A DNA stretch of 64,000 nucleotides, from positions 2,852,001 to 2,916,000 of the forward strand of contig NZ_CP075184.1 of assembly GCF_020510705.1 (NCBI RefSeq). The letters are read 5' to 3'. The notes under the pieces were generated by a model that was given only the letters and a program-made list of their open reading frames with translations, did not search any database and was not told where the DNA came from. The DNA is from Acidovorax radicis. GTDB lineage: Bacteria; Pseudomonadota; Gammaproteobacteria; Burkholderiales; Burkholderiaceae_C. The position numbers and the translations under genes were made by a program. Below, one piece after another: positions 15,829 through 26,200 of the stretch (position 1 is its first letter; every line of letters starts with the position of its first letter).

Positions 15829-17061
15829 TCAGGCCCGCAGTGGGACCACGTCCGCGCCGCGTAGCTTGTCCAGGTAGTCGGCCCACTCCACCATCATCTT
15901 GCGGCGCTGCGCCAGATACTGGGTTCTGTCATAGGCCATGCCCAGCGGCCCGGATTTCCCGTGGGCCAATTGCGCTTCGATCACTTCGGGGTCTGTCTCC
16001 AGGTGTTCGCCCAGGATGGTGCGGGCCATCGCCCGGAACCCGTGGGCGGTCATCTCGCTGTTGGTGTAGCCCATGCGGCGCAGCGCAGTGTTTACGGTGT
16101 TGTCGCTCATGGGGCGCTCGCCCGTCAGCAGCGAGGGGAACACGTACCGGCCCGCGCCCGATAGAACGTGCATTCGCTTGAGGCATTCCACGGCCTGCGG
16201 AGCCAACGGGACAAGGTGAGGTTTGCCGGTGCGCTTGCCTTGAACGGTGCGCTTCATGGATGCGGCCGGAATGGTCAGCAGGCCGCCTTCCAGGTCAACC
16301 CATGCCCATTCCATCTGCCGGATGTTGCCGGGGCGCTGGAATAGCAGCGCGGACAGGATCAGGGCCTCTCGCGTCGTCGGGTGCCCGTGGTAAGCGTCAA
16401 TAGCGCGCAGCAGCTCCCCGGCCTGCTTAGGCTCCAGCACGGCGGCCATGTGCTTGACGATCACGGCTTGCAAAGCACCGCGCAGAGCGTGGGCGGGGTC
16501 TTGGATGCATCGGCCTGTTGCCATGCCGTAGCGGAACACCTGGCCCGCGTACTGGCGCAGGGAATGGGCGGTTTCGTTCTTGCCCCTGGCTTCTACGCGG
16601 CGCAGAGTCTCCAGCAGCAGCGGCGCGGTGATTTCAGCGATGGGCAGCGGGCCAATCCAGGGGAAAAGGTTTGCCTCTTGCAGCTTTATCCACTTGGTGA
16701 AATGGGCATCACTCCATTCCTTCGCCTTCAAGGCGTGGAACTCGCGGGCGACCTTCTCATAGGTGGTGCCCGAGTTGACGCGGGCGGTGGCCTTGTCGAT
16801 CTTTCGGCGCTGCACCGGGTCGCTACCTTGAGACAGAAGCCTGCGGGCGTCATCCCGAGTCAGACACGCTTCCTTGAGCTTGACGGCGGGGTAGCTGCCC
16901 AGCGAAAGCCGCTTCTCCTTGTTGTCGTAGCGGTACTTCCAGAACCAGCGCTTTGCCCCGTTCGGAGTGACCTCCAGATAGAGCCCGCCAGCGTCGGTAA
17001 AGCGCACGCGCGGCTTGTCGTCTGGGCAGGTGGCAGCTTTGCAGGCAATCTCGGTGAGCAT
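15829..17061 (-). CDS. Tyrosine-type integrase, P4 family
   Basis: 410 residues from the ATG at 17059-17061 (MLTEIACKAATCPDDKPR); the frame is open upstream but the added residues lie between the attachment site and this natural family start. The N-terminal DUF4102-like arm-binding region (FTDAGGLYLEVTPNGAKRWF) is followed by the core-binding domain and the catalytic domain. Catalytic residues are visible: Arg in FQRPGNIRQMEW, His-x-x-Arg in TAHGFRAMART, His in QLAHGKSG and Tyr in AYDRTQYL. It lies next to the tRNA-Gly 3' end and reads away from it, the usual arrangement. It recombines the element into and out of the tRNA gene. Confidence 0.93.
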   Translation of the reverse strand: MLTEIACKAATCPDDKPRVRFTDAGGLYLEVTPNGAKRWFWKYRYDNKEKRLSLGSYPAVKLKEACLTRDDARRLLSQGSDPVQRRKIDKATARVNSGTTYEKVAREFHALKAKEWSDAHFTKWIKLQEANLFPWIGPLPIAEITAPLLLETLRRVEARGKNETAHSLRQYAGQVFRYGMATGRCIQDPAHALRGALQAVIVKHMAAVLEPKQAGELLRAIDAYHGHPTTREALILSALLFQRPGNIRQMEWAWVDLEGGLLTIPAASMKRTVQGKRTGKPHLVPLAPQAVECLKRMHVLSGAGRYVFPSLLTGERPMSDNTVNTALRRMGYTNSEMTAHGFRAMARTILGEHLETDPEVIEAQLAHGKSGPLGMAYDRTQYLAQRRKMMVEWADYLDKLRGADVVPLRA

Positions 17062-17235
17062 GGGGGAACAAAACTCCAGGAAAGGGGACAAATTTGCCCT
17101 GTTCCCCCAGTTTGTACCCCCAAATGTTCTGCGCTGCAATGGCGGAACATGACAGCACTTGACGGCCTAAAAAGGTCTAAGCGCTTGATTTGATTGGTTT
17201 TTTGACTGTTTATGACTGGATATGAATGTCATAAA

Positions 17236-17309
17236 TGGAGCGGGTGAAGGGAATCGAACCCTCGTATGAAGCTTGGGAAGCTGCCGTTCTACCATTGAAC
17301 TACACCCGC
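17236..17309 (-). tRNA. glyU: tRNA-Gly (anticodon CCC)
   Basis: 74 bases including the encoded CCA. On the minus strand the acceptor arm GCGGGTG pairs with CACCCGC. The D arm includes GTTCAATGGTAGAAC, the anticodon loop reads CTTCCCAAG with anticodon CCC, and the T arm GAGGGTTCGATTCCCTT is standard. The sequence is close to E. coli glyU as I recall it. One C-U mismatch occurs in the anticodon stem. Its 3' part is repeated at 9155-9177 and serves as the integration site of the element on its 3' side. Confidence 0.95.
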
Positions 17310-17368
17310 GTAGCTTCGCATTATAGGCATTCCAGCGCGGGCAGCCGGCCGGATTGCGCTCATTTGGC

Positions 17369-19411
17369 TCAGTCGTTCAGCCTGCGCGGGGCCGGGTTGG
17401 AGAATGCAGAGGTGGGCAGGGGCACCGGGCCAGACCCACTGGGTGTTGAATGGCCCAGATTGAACTGCGCAATCGCGGCCACCATCTGCTGCGCCTGCCC
17501 CCGCAGGCTGCTGGCGGCTGCGGCCATTTCCTCCACCAGCGCCGCATTTTGCTGGGTAGTCTGGTCCAGTTGGGTGACAGCCTCGCCCACCTGGCCCACT
17601 CCAGCGGTCTGCTCGTTGCTTGCAGCACTGATCTCGGACACCATGTCGGCCACGCGCTGAATGGAGGCGACCACCTCCTGCATGGTGCTTCCAGCCTGAT
17701 CAGCCAACACAGAGCCTTCCTGCACCATGGCACTACTGGTGCCTATCAGCTCCTTGATGGCCTTGGCTTCGGCGGCCGTGCGCTGCGCCAGGTTACGGAC
17801 TTCGGCGGCCACCACCGCAAAACCACGCCCTTGTTCACCCGCACGCGCCGCCTCGACAGCGGCGTTAAGCGCCAGGATGTTGGTCTGGAATGCGATGCCG
17901 TCAATCACGCCGATGATGTCGGCAATTTTTTGGCTGCTGGTGTGGATGTCTTGCATGGTGCTAACCACTTTGGACACAACCTCTCCGCCCTGCTGCGCCA
18001 CGCGGCTTGCACCCACCGCAAGCTGGTTGGCCTGGCTTGCGCTATCGGCGTTGTGGCGAATGGTGGCGCCCAGTTGCTCCATGCTGGCAGCCGTTTGCTC
18101 CAGCGCACTGGCCTGGCTTTCGGTGCGGCCAGAAAGGTCCTGGTTGCCTTGGGCGATTTCGGTGCTGGCGGCCGATACGCTGTCTGCGCTGGTGCGCACC
18201 ATGCCAAGGCTTTCGAGCAGGCGCACCCGAAAACCTTCCATGGCCTGCGCGAGGGAGCCAATTTCGTCGCGCGACCGGATCGACACAGGGTGCGTCAGGT
18301 CCCCCTGCGCCAGATACGCCAGCGCGGTGCTCAGTTGTTGCACGGGCCCACCTACCAGGCGTCGGGTGGCCATCACCAGCACTATCGCCAGCAAGGCCAG
18401 GGCTATCACCACCCCCAGCCAAAGCCAGGTGAGCACGGCACGCGCCTCGCTCATCATCTCTGCCAAGGGCGCCTCGGCCACGATGGCCCAATTCCAGGGT
18501 TTGTAGTGCTGCACAGCCACGTAGCGTGTGGCCCGGTCGTTGTCACCGCTGCGGCGGGGCGACCAGTTCGACTTCAGATCACCGGTGGGCTCAATGGTTG
18601 CCAGCGAGCTGAGCCACGCTTTAGCCTGGTCGTTTTTATCATCCACTTTCAAGGATTTTTCGGCAGCTGGCAGCCCGGCAATCGTGCCCCGCGCCGGGCC
18701 GGTCGAGAGGTTCACGGCGTAAACAACCCCTGTGCGGAACAACTTTTGCCCAGCCATCACCGTATCGAGCTTGCCCAGGATGGCGGAAATATCAGAGCCG
18801 ATGAACAAAATGCCGATGGTGCGGTTGCCTTCACGGATAGGCTCGTACACGGTCATGTACTCACGGCCAAAGAGGTTGGCTCTGCCGATATAGGTCTTGC
18901 CCTCATTCATCAATGCATAGGCAGGGTGATTGCGGTCCAGCAGGGTTTTGAAGGCGCGCTCACCGTCCTGCTTCTTCACCGACGTGGTCACCCGAATAAA
19001 GTCATCCCCCGTGCGCGCAAAGATCGTGGCCACGGCGCCCAGGCTGTCTTTGGTGTAACGGTCCATCCCTTCAAAGTCGCCGTTCAGCGCTGCGTCCTGA
19101 AACGTCAACACAGCCTCGGGTTTGCCGTCAGGCCCCGGGGCCTCTGTCAACGCAAATTTGCCCGAGAAACGCGCCTTGAACTGGGCAAAGTCACGCTTGG
19201 CTTGCTCCTGAGCCGTTTCGTCAAAAGTCTGTACCAGGGTGCGCACCTGGACGGCAGCTTGCATGGCATCGTCGCGCGCCATACGGCCGAAGTCCTTCCA
19301 GAGCAGTGCACTGACGATGCCCATCGTGACCAACAAAACCACCAGCAGGCTGAGCAATGCCGTGAGCGATAACTTGAAGGCTACCGAGTGGCGGGCGTTG
19401 GAGGGAGTCAT
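17369..19411 (-). CDS. Methyl-accepting chemotaxis protein with Cache sensor
   Basis: 680 residues. One membrane helix near residues 12-36 ([20 protein letters not shown]) is followed by a periplasmic Cache-type sensor of about 290 residues (motif [19 protein letters not shown] near 180). A second helix near 330-350 ([20 protein letters not shown]), a HAMP domain, and a signalling domain with the highly conserved hairpin tip [20 protein letters not shown] near residue 505 come next. It should sense a small external ligand and control CheA in the chemoreceptor array; the ligand is unknown. It has no CheR-binding pentapeptide at its C-terminus. It is a single gene with no chemotaxis neighbours. 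Confidence 0.93.
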   Translation of the reverse strand: MTPSNARHSVAFKLSLTALLSLLVVLLVTMGIVSALLWKDFGRMARDDAMQAAVQVRTLVQTFDETAQEQAKRDFAQFKARFSGKFALTEAPGPDGKPEAVLTFQDAALNGDFEGMDRYTKDSLGAVATIFARTGDDFIRVTTSVKKQDGERAFKTLLDRNHPAYALMNEGKTYIGRANLFGREYMTVYEPIREGNRTIGILFIGSDISAILGKLDTVMAGQKLFRTGVVYAVNLSTGPARGTIAGLPAAEKSLKVDDKNDQAKAWLSSLATIEPTGDLKSNWSPRRSGDNDRATRYVAVQHYKPWNWAIVAEAPLAEMMSEARAVLTWLWLGVVIALALLAIVLVMATRRLVGGPVQQLSTALAYLAQGDLTHPVSIRSRDEIGSLAQAMEGFRVRLLESLGMVRTSADSVSAASTEIAQGNQDLSGRTESQASALEQTAASMEQLGATIRHNADSASQANQLAVGASRVAQQGGEVVSKVVSTMQDIHTSSQKIADIIGVIDGIAFQTNILALNAAVEAARAGEQGRGFAVVAAEVRNLAQRTAAEAKAIKELIGTSSAMVQEGSVLADQAGSTMQEVVASIQRVADMVSEISAASNEQTAGVGQVGEAVTQLDQTTQQNAALVEEMAAAASSLRGQAQQMVAAIAQFNLGHSTPSGSGPVPLPTSAFSNPAPRRLND

Positions 19412-19604
19412 ATAGTGCTTTTAGGTAATCTATGCATCCATTTGCATATGAGACCGTCAATTGTCTGATATGTACGCCAAAAATAGGGTAATAGGCGCTA
19501 AAATGGCCTTTTCAAACCAAGGGTAAACCCTTGATCCAAGCAAGCATGTGCCGTATCACGCATGCGCGAGAGTGGCATGCCCCCGTTGTTTTCTGAGCAA
19601 ACGC

Positions 19605-20513
19605 TCAAGGCAGGCTCAGCGACTGCCTGCTCTCAAACACCCGGTGCTCACCCGTGAGCGGGTCGACAAACGCCAGCGAACGCGCCAGCAGCTGAAGCGG
19701 CCGTGAATGGTCCCCCTCCGGCGCATCGTTGACGACGGGGTACAGCGGGTCATTGCGCAGTGGCAATCCCAGGGCGGCCATGTGCACCCGCAGCTGATGG
19801 CGCTTGCCAGTGACGGGCGACAGTCGGTACAGGGCCCAGTCGCCCACCACCTGCAGCACCTGCATATGGGTATGGCTGTTGGACTCGCCGGGCACTTCGT
19901 GCATGCGAAAGAACTGCGGGCTTTCTTCCAGGCGGCTGGCATGGTCGCGTGGGAAGGCGAGGTCTGCACGCCAAGGCGCTATGGCGTCGTAATGTTTGAT
20001 GATCTGGCGCTCGCGGAACAAGGCTTGGTAAATACCTCGGGTGCGCTGCTGCACCGAGAACATCACCAGCCCGGCGGTATCGCGATCAATGCGGTGCAAA
20101 GGCGTCAGCTCCGGCAGCCCGAGCTTCAGCTTGAGCCGCACCAGCAGCGTGGTGTGCAGATAGCGGCCCGCAGGCGTGACGGGCATGAAGTGGGGCTTGT
20201 CGGCCACCACCAGATGATCATCCTGGTGCAACACCGTTTCGCTGAATGGCAACGCGGGTTCTGCTACCAGACTGCGGTAGTAATACAGGCGCAGCCCCCC
20301 TTCAAAGGGCCGCTCGGGCGCCACCGAATGGCCGCGTTCGTCCACCACGTCACCCGCCAGCATGCGCTGGCGCCACTCTTCACGGGTGACCACCGGCAAA
20401 CGCTGGGTCAGAAAGTCAAGCATGCTGCCCTCGCCCCGGTGTGGGAGCGCCACGCAACTGGGCCCGACACCATGGCGTGGCGGTGGGAGGTGGCTATGAA
20501 CGGGGTTGTGCAT
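19605..20513 (-). CDS. RluA-family RNA pseudouridine synthase
   Basis: 302 residues. The catalytic aspartate lies in LTPLHRIDRDTAGLVMFS near residue 140, the HRLDxxTSG motif of the RluA family. The C-terminal RNA-binding motif GKRHQLRVHMAALGLPLRND is also present. It isomerises uridine to pseudouridine in rRNA or tRNA. The N-terminus (RHGVGPSCVALP) resembles that of betaproteobacterial relatives, which supports the start at 20513 rather than the ATG at 20423. The target nucleotide cannot be told from sequence. Confidence 0.88.
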   Translation of the reverse strand: MHNPVHSHLPPPRHGVGPSCVALPHRGEGSMLDFLTQRLPVVTREEWRQRMLAGDVVDERGHSVAPERPFEGGLRLYYYRSLVAEPALPFSETVLHQDDHLVVADKPHFMPVTPAGRYLHTTLLVRLKLKLGLPELTPLHRIDRDTAGLVMFSVQQRTRGIYQALFRERQIIKHYDAIAPWRADLAFPRDHASRLEESPQFFRMHEVPGESNSHTHMQVLQVVGDWALYRLSPVTGKRHQLRVHMAALGLPLRNDPLYPVVNDAPEGDHSRPLQLLARSLAFVDPLTGEHRVFESRQSLSLP

Positions 20514-20804
20514 GGTGCGCGCATTCTAAGAACCTGTTCACGTTCTTAGAACGTCTGTAGGGTTTTGAAAAAATCACAGCGCACTCCCCACAAGGCCGCG
20601 GCCACCATGCTGGAGGCATCTGTAGGACAACGGCGGCAGTTCGTTGCCCCCAGCCATGACTGCGGTCGATGCGGGCTAGCATGGCATGACCTTTTCTGGC
20701 CCACCGTGCTGGCAATGAACTGAAAAGACAAGAAAGGCAATCAGCCGACGGCCTTGCATTGACTGCTTCATCGACCCCCATCATCTCAACCCATTCAGCC
20801 TGAC

Positions 20805-23177
20805 ATGTCTCCAGCCCCTAGCAGTTCCTCCCATGCGACGCCACCCGATATGGCACCTCTGGCGCCCCCCGCGCCACAGCGATTACCGCGTGTAGCGCGT
20901 TGGGGCCTGTGGTTGTTTGGATTGCTGCTGGGCCTGGTGGTGGTGCTGGCGATTGCGGTGGCCGTCATGGACTGGAACCGCGCCAGGCCGTGGGTGAACC
21001 AAAAGGTGAGCGAGGCCACGGGGCGGCGCTTCGCCATCAAAGGAGATCTGTCGGTGGCATGGCGCTGGCCGCGGCCGCTCGAAGAAGGCTGGCACCGCTG
21101 GGTTCCTGGCGTCGCAGTGACGGCCAACCACCTGGTGATGGACAACCCCTCGGATTTCAAGCCGCCTTTTGCAGACACGCACCCAGGCAGCAGATCCGCT
21201 GCCTCAAAAAACGCCGGTGCGGACACCCCTGCAGCACCAGCCACCATGGCACGCATCGACAGCGCCACGGCCACGGTGCGCCTGTTGCCGTTGCTGGGCC
21301 GTTATCTGTCCATTGAGACCATCGATCTCACGGGGCCGGACATTGCATTGGCACGAACGGCCCATGGAGACAACAACTGGACTTTCCAGCGCCAGGATGG
21401 CCCCCCCAGCGGCTGGACCTTCGACGTGGACCGTTTGATGGTGCGCCAAGGTGTCCTCGGTTATGCCGATGGCATGAAAGACCTGGATCTGCGTGCACGC
21501 ATCGATACCACAGAGCCAACCTTTGACAAGCGCTCCGCCCAGGCTCCTGCAAAAGCGGCATCCACCAGCACATCGGCAGCCACGCCCAAGGCATCGACAG
21601 CCAGCGCCAGCAAGGCAACAACGCCCCACGTTGCAGCATCGTTCATGACGCCCGCCACGGCCAGCGCAGCAAGCGCATCGTCCACCAGCCCCATGCCTTA
21701 TGGCCTGCGCTTTGAACTGGAGGGGCGCTATGCCAAGGCAAAAATCAAGGGCAGTGGCCGGGCGGGCCAGGTCATCAGTCTGCGCAACAAGATGGTGAAC
21801 TACCCACTGCAGATTGCGGCCAGCGCAGGCAGCCTGGCACTTTCCGCCGAAGGCATTTTGGCCAACCCGGGCGCTCTTTCTGGCCTGGATTTCCAGGTTT
21901 TCCTCAAAGGCGCCAGCATGGCCGACCTGTATGACGTCACCGGGCTGGTATTGCCCAGCACACCGCCTTTTGAAACCGATGGGCAACTGACGGGTAGCCT
22001 GACGCCAGAGCGCGCGGTGTGGCAATACAACGGCTTTGATGGCAAGGTGGGCCAAAGCGATTTGCATGGTTCTTTGAAATACACCTCTGGCAAGCCGCGC
22101 CCTCGCCTCACCGGGCAGATGTCGTCCAACCAGTTGCGCCTGTCCGACCTGGGCCCCACCGTGGGCACCAACAATGCCGACAACGCCAACCGGGGCCAAG
22201 ACAAAACCGGCCAGCGCGGCAAGGTGCTGCCCGACTCCAAGTTCGCAGCCGAACGCTGGAACGCCATGGACATGGACATTGCCTTCAAAGGCCAGCACAT
22301 CATCCGTCCCGAGAGCTTGCCGCTGGAGAATCTGAGCCTTCGGGCCGTGATGGACAACGCACAACTCAAGCTCGCGCCCCTCACCTTTGGGGTGGCTCAG
22401 GGCAAGATCGAGTCCGAGGTCAGCATTGACGGGCGCTCGCCCCCTTTGAAGGCCCAGATCCACGGCAAGATCCAGGGGCTGCAACTGTCCGAGTTGTTCC
22501 CCAAAGTGCAGTTGATGAAAAAAAGCCTGGGCCGCATGGATGGCGCCATCGCGCTGGAAAGTCGCGGCAACAGCATCGCCGGGCTACTGGGCCAGGGCAC
22601 GGGAGAAGCGCGCCTGTATGTGCGCGACGGCACCCTGAGCAAGCAGATGCTGGATCTGGCGGCCCTTAACGTGGGCAGCATCATTGTCGGCAAGCTGTTT
22701 GGCGACGACAAGGAAGTGCATCTGCGCTGCGCAGTGGCGGACTTCACGGTGGTCGATGGCCTGGCGAGCACGCGCATCGTCAAGATGAGCACCGACGACG
22801 CGGTGGTGCAGGCCACGGGCACGATTGACCTGGGCACCGAGCAGATGAATCTGCGCATCAAACCCGAATCTCTGCAGTGGAAGTTCTTCTCGCTGCGCTC
22901 GCCGCTGTATGTGAAGGGCACCTTCGGCAACCCGGATGTAGGCGTGGAAGTAGGCCCCCTCTTGCTGCGGGCCGGCGCTGCGGTGGCGGCGGCCGTCGCC
23001 GCACCCGTTGCGTTGGCGTTGGTGCCGGTCACCGTGCCGGCTGGCGACGACGACACCCACTGCAAACCCCTGCTCACGCTGGCCAAGGAACCGGTCAAAC
23101 CCGGCAGCGAAGGCGCTGCCGGTACGGCGTCGCAGGCTGCGCGCAAAGCAGCCAAAAAGGCGACTGCTCCCCGGTGA
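20805..23177 (+). CDS. AsmA-family protein
   Basis: 790 residues. A single membrane helix near residues 33-55 (LWLFGLLLGLVVVLAIAVAV) is followed by the AsmA-type opening (ATGRRFAIKGDLSVAWRWP) and a long beta-rich periplasmic part. The C-terminal region (GTGEARLYVRDGTLSKQMLD near 600) also matches AsmA proteins. These inner-membrane-anchored proteins form lipid-transfer bridges toward the outer membrane. Residues about 245-300 are an Ala/Ser/Thr-rich low-complexity linker, unusual within the family. The C-terminus is Ala/Lys-rich. Which AsmA subtype it represents (YhjG-like or other) is not certain. Confidence 0.85.
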   Translation: MSPAPSSSSHATPPDMAPLAPPAPQRLPRVARWGLWLFGLLLGLVVVLAIAVAVMDWNRARPWVNQKVSEATGRRFAIKGDLSVAWRWPRPLEEGWHRWVPGVAVTANHLVMDNPSDFKPPFADTHPGSRSAASKNAGADTPAAPATMARIDSATATVRLLPLLGRYLSIETIDLTGPDIALARTAHGDNNWTFQRQDGPPSGWTFDVDRLMVRQGVLGYADGMKDLDLRARIDTTEPTFDKRSAQAPAKAASTSTSAATPKASTASASKATTPHVAASFMTPATASAASASSTSPMPYGLRFELEGRYAKAKIKGSGRAGQVISLRNKMVNYPLQIAASAGSLALSAEGILANPGALSGLDFQVFLKGASMADLYDVTGLVLPSTPPFETDGQLTGSLTPERAVWQYNGFDGKVGQSDLHGSLKYTSGKPRPRLTGQMSSNQLRLSDLGPTVGTNNADNANRGQDKTGQRGKVLPDSKFAAERWNAMDMDIAFKGQHIIRPESLPLENLSLRAVMDNAQLKLAPLTFGVAQGKIESEVSIDGRSPPLKAQIHGKIQGLQLSELFPKVQLMKKSLGRMDGAIALESRGNSIAGLLGQGTGEARLYVRDGTLSKQMLDLAALNVGSIIVGKLFGDDKEVHLRCAVADFTVVDGLASTRIVKMSTDDAVVQATGTIDLGTEQMNLRIKPESLQWKFFSLRSPLYVKGTFGNPDVGVEVGPLLLRAGAAVAAAVAAPVALALVPVTVPAGDDDTHCKPLLTLAKEPVKPGSEGAAGTASQAARKAAKKATAPR

Positions 23178-23243
23178 TTTCAGGCATGCCTGGGTGACAA
23201 AAGCGCACGGGTAGACGCCGCTTCTCCAGGCCCCTTGCGCCGC

Positions 23244-26200
23244 TCAATGGAAATCGCGGCTGCCTTGCAGTGCCCCGGCCATACGACCGAGCAGCGGGGT
23301 CAAGTCTTTAAATCGCTGGGCCACCAGATGGCGCACCACCGCAGGCGCAGAGGCTGGCACTGACGCTTGTGGGGCGACAGCCACTGTGGCCTCCGGCGGG
23401 CTGGGGTCTTCTGATCCGCTCGAATGCATTGGTGGGGCCGCGCTGCACTGCCAGACCCCTTCTACCGCCAGCAGTTGCGAACGCAGCAGCGCATCGCGCC
23501 AGGCTTCCACCAAGGCGGGCCACACAATCACATTGACGGGGCCGGTCTCGTCTTCCAGAGTGACAAACATGGTGCCTTTGGCCGTGCCGGGGCGTTGGCG
23601 CACGGTGACGATGCCACAGGCGCGCACCTTGCGGCCAGGGGGCACCGCCTGCAGTTGCAACGCTGTCTGCAGCCGCCAGCGTGCAAGGCGCGGACGCAAC
23701 AGCGCCAGCGGGTGGCGGCGCAGCGTGAGGCCAGTAGCGGCATAGTCGAACAAAATTTCTTCGCCTTCTGGGGCAGCGGGCAACACCAAAGGGGTTTCGT
23801 TCACCGGGACATCGCGCAGCAAGGCTGGCGCGGTGTGTTGTGCTGCGGCGTCCCACATCTGCTGGCGCCGGTGGCCCGACAGGCTGGCCAGGGCATCGGC
23901 GGCGGCCAGCGCCTGCAGATCCTGCTGGCGCAGCTGGGCACGCAAAGCCAGGTCTTCGGTGCTGGTGAACCCCGTGCTGGCAGCACGCGCCTGCACCAGG
24001 CGTTGGGCAGCGTCTTGCTGCAGGCTGGCCACCAACCGCAGCCCCAGGCGCACGGCGGGCTGCGGCAACGACGGCGATGGAAAGCCTTTTTGGGGCCGCA
24101 GCGGTGCCAACGGGCCTTCCAGCGTGCATTCGATGTCGCTGGTATTGACATCGATGGGCAACACCTGCACGCCGTGGCGGCGCGCATCCTGCACCAACTG
24201 CGAGGCCGAGTAAAAGCCCATGGGCAGCGAGTTGAGCAGCGACGCCAGAAAACACGCAGGTTCGTGGCACTTGAGCCAACTGCTGGCATAAGCGAGCAAC
24301 GCAAAACTGTGGGCATGGCTTTCGGGGAAGCCATATTCGCCAAAACCCAACATCTGCCGAAAGATGGCCTGCGCAAACTCCAGGCGATAACCGCGTGTCA
24401 GCATGCCCTTGATCAGGGGCTCTTCAAACCGGTGCACGCCCCCCTTGCGCTTCCAGGCGGCCATGGAGCGGCGCAGGTCATCGGCCATACCCGGCGTGAA
24501 GCCCGCAGCAATCATGGCGATCTGCATGACCTGCTCCTGAAAAATGGGCACCCCCAGGGTGCGCTCAAGCGCCTCATACAACTCGGGTTTTTCGAGGGTC
24601 AGCGGTTTACCCTGCCGCCTTCGCTCACGCGCCTGCAGGTACGGGTGCACCATGCCGCCCTGAATCGGCCCGGGCCGCACGATGGCGACCTCCACCACCA
24701 GGTCATAAAACTCACGCGGTTGCAGGCGCGGCAACATGCTCATCTGGGCACGGCTTTCGATCTGGAAAACCCCCACCGTGTCCGCTGCGCAGATCATGTC
24801 GTAGGTGGCGGCATCGCGGCCCGGAATGTCGTGCAGTTGCCAGCGTTCCCCGCGCAACGCGGCGCGCAGGTTCAGGCAGCGGCGCAGTGCGCTGAGCATG
24901 CCCAGCGCCAGCACGTCAACCTTGAGCAGGCCCATGTCATCAAGGTCGTCCTTGTCCCACTGGATGATGGAGCGGTCTTGCATGCTGGCGGGCTCCACCG
25001 GCACCAGGCGCGTGAGCTTGCCCTGTGTGAGAACAAAACCGCCCACATGCTGGCTCAGATGGCGCGGAAACCCCTTGAGCTGCGCGCTCAGCTCCAGCCA
25101 CAAGGCAGCGGTGCGCGGGTGCAGTGTCTCCCCCACGGCCTGTGCCAAATCCTGCAGGCGGTCGGTGGCGAATGTTTCATCGAACCAGTGGTGGTCCTTG
25201 GCAAAGGCATCCACCAGAGCAGGCCCCACGCCCAACGCCTTGCCCACATCGCGCAAGGCGCTGCGCGTGCGGTAGGTGGTGACCACCGCAGTGATGGCGG
25301 CGCGATCACGGCCGTATTTGGCGTAGATGTATTGAATGACTTCTTCGCGCCGGTCATGCTCAAAGTCCACATCAATGTCGGGCGGCTCGCTGCGCTCCTT
25401 GCTGATGAAGCGCTCAAACAGCAGGTGCGAGTTTTCAGGGGCCACGGCCGTGATGCCCAGCACGTAGCAGACCACCGAGTTGGCCGCCGAGCCGCGCCCC
25501 TGGCACAGGATGCCCTGGCTGCGCGCAAAGCGCACGATGTCGTGCACGGTGAGGAAGTACATCTCGTACTTGCGGTGCGCAATCAAGTCCAGCTCTTTGC
25601 GGATCTGCGCGGCGATGGTGGCAGGCACGCCTTGCGGGTAAAAGCCTGCTGCGCCGACCTCGACCAGCCAGGCCAGGGCCTGAGCCGGGGTCATGCCTGC
25701 AGGCACGGTCTCCAGCGGGTATTGGTATTTGATTTCGTTCAGGCTGAAGGTGCAGCGTGCGGCCACCGCCAGCGTGGCGGCTAGCAGCTCAGGGGGATAA
25801 ATGCCTGCCAGCCGCACGCGACGGCGCAGGTGGCGCTCGGCATTGGGCTGCAGCGCAAAACCACACTCGGCCACGCTGCAGCCCCGTTGGACAGCCGTGA
25901 TCACGTCCTGCAACGGCTTGCGCCCGCGCCCATGCATGTGCACATCGCCGGCAGCCACCAGCGGCAGGCTGAGCGCCGCCCCCACACGCTGCAGCGTGGC
26001 CAGCCACAGGCCATCGTCCGGGGCCAGGTGCAGCTCTACCGCCAACCAGATATGGCCATTAAAATATTGATCAAAATGGCCTCTAGCGCTTGATACACAA
26101 GCGCTAACAGCTACAAAATCAGAAGCATTAAAACGCTCGCGGCAAGGGGCCAGCAGCAGTTCGCAGCGATCCAGAAGGCGGAAGGGGCTGTCAGGGCCTA

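Larger units (their letters stand above)
9155..17309. mobile_element. Small integrative element in tRNA-Gly(CCC)
   Basis: About 8.1 kb bounded by the tRNA-Gly gene (right) and a partial copy of its 3' end (left). It holds a tyrosine integrase next to the tRNA, an AlpA-type regulator, a primase-type zinc ribbon, several small unknown genes nearly all on the minus strand, and two IS5-family elements. There are no capsid, tail, terminase, relaxase or conjugation genes, so it is more like a phage satellite or cryptic island than a prophage. Part of it (about 11.8-12.2 kb) is visibly more AT-rich than the flanking chromosome. Confidence 0.75.

Noticed and set aside
17450..19372. 640-codon plus-strand frame opposite the chemoreceptor
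   Set aside because: Antisense to a complete MCP with all expected domains; its translation has no family character.
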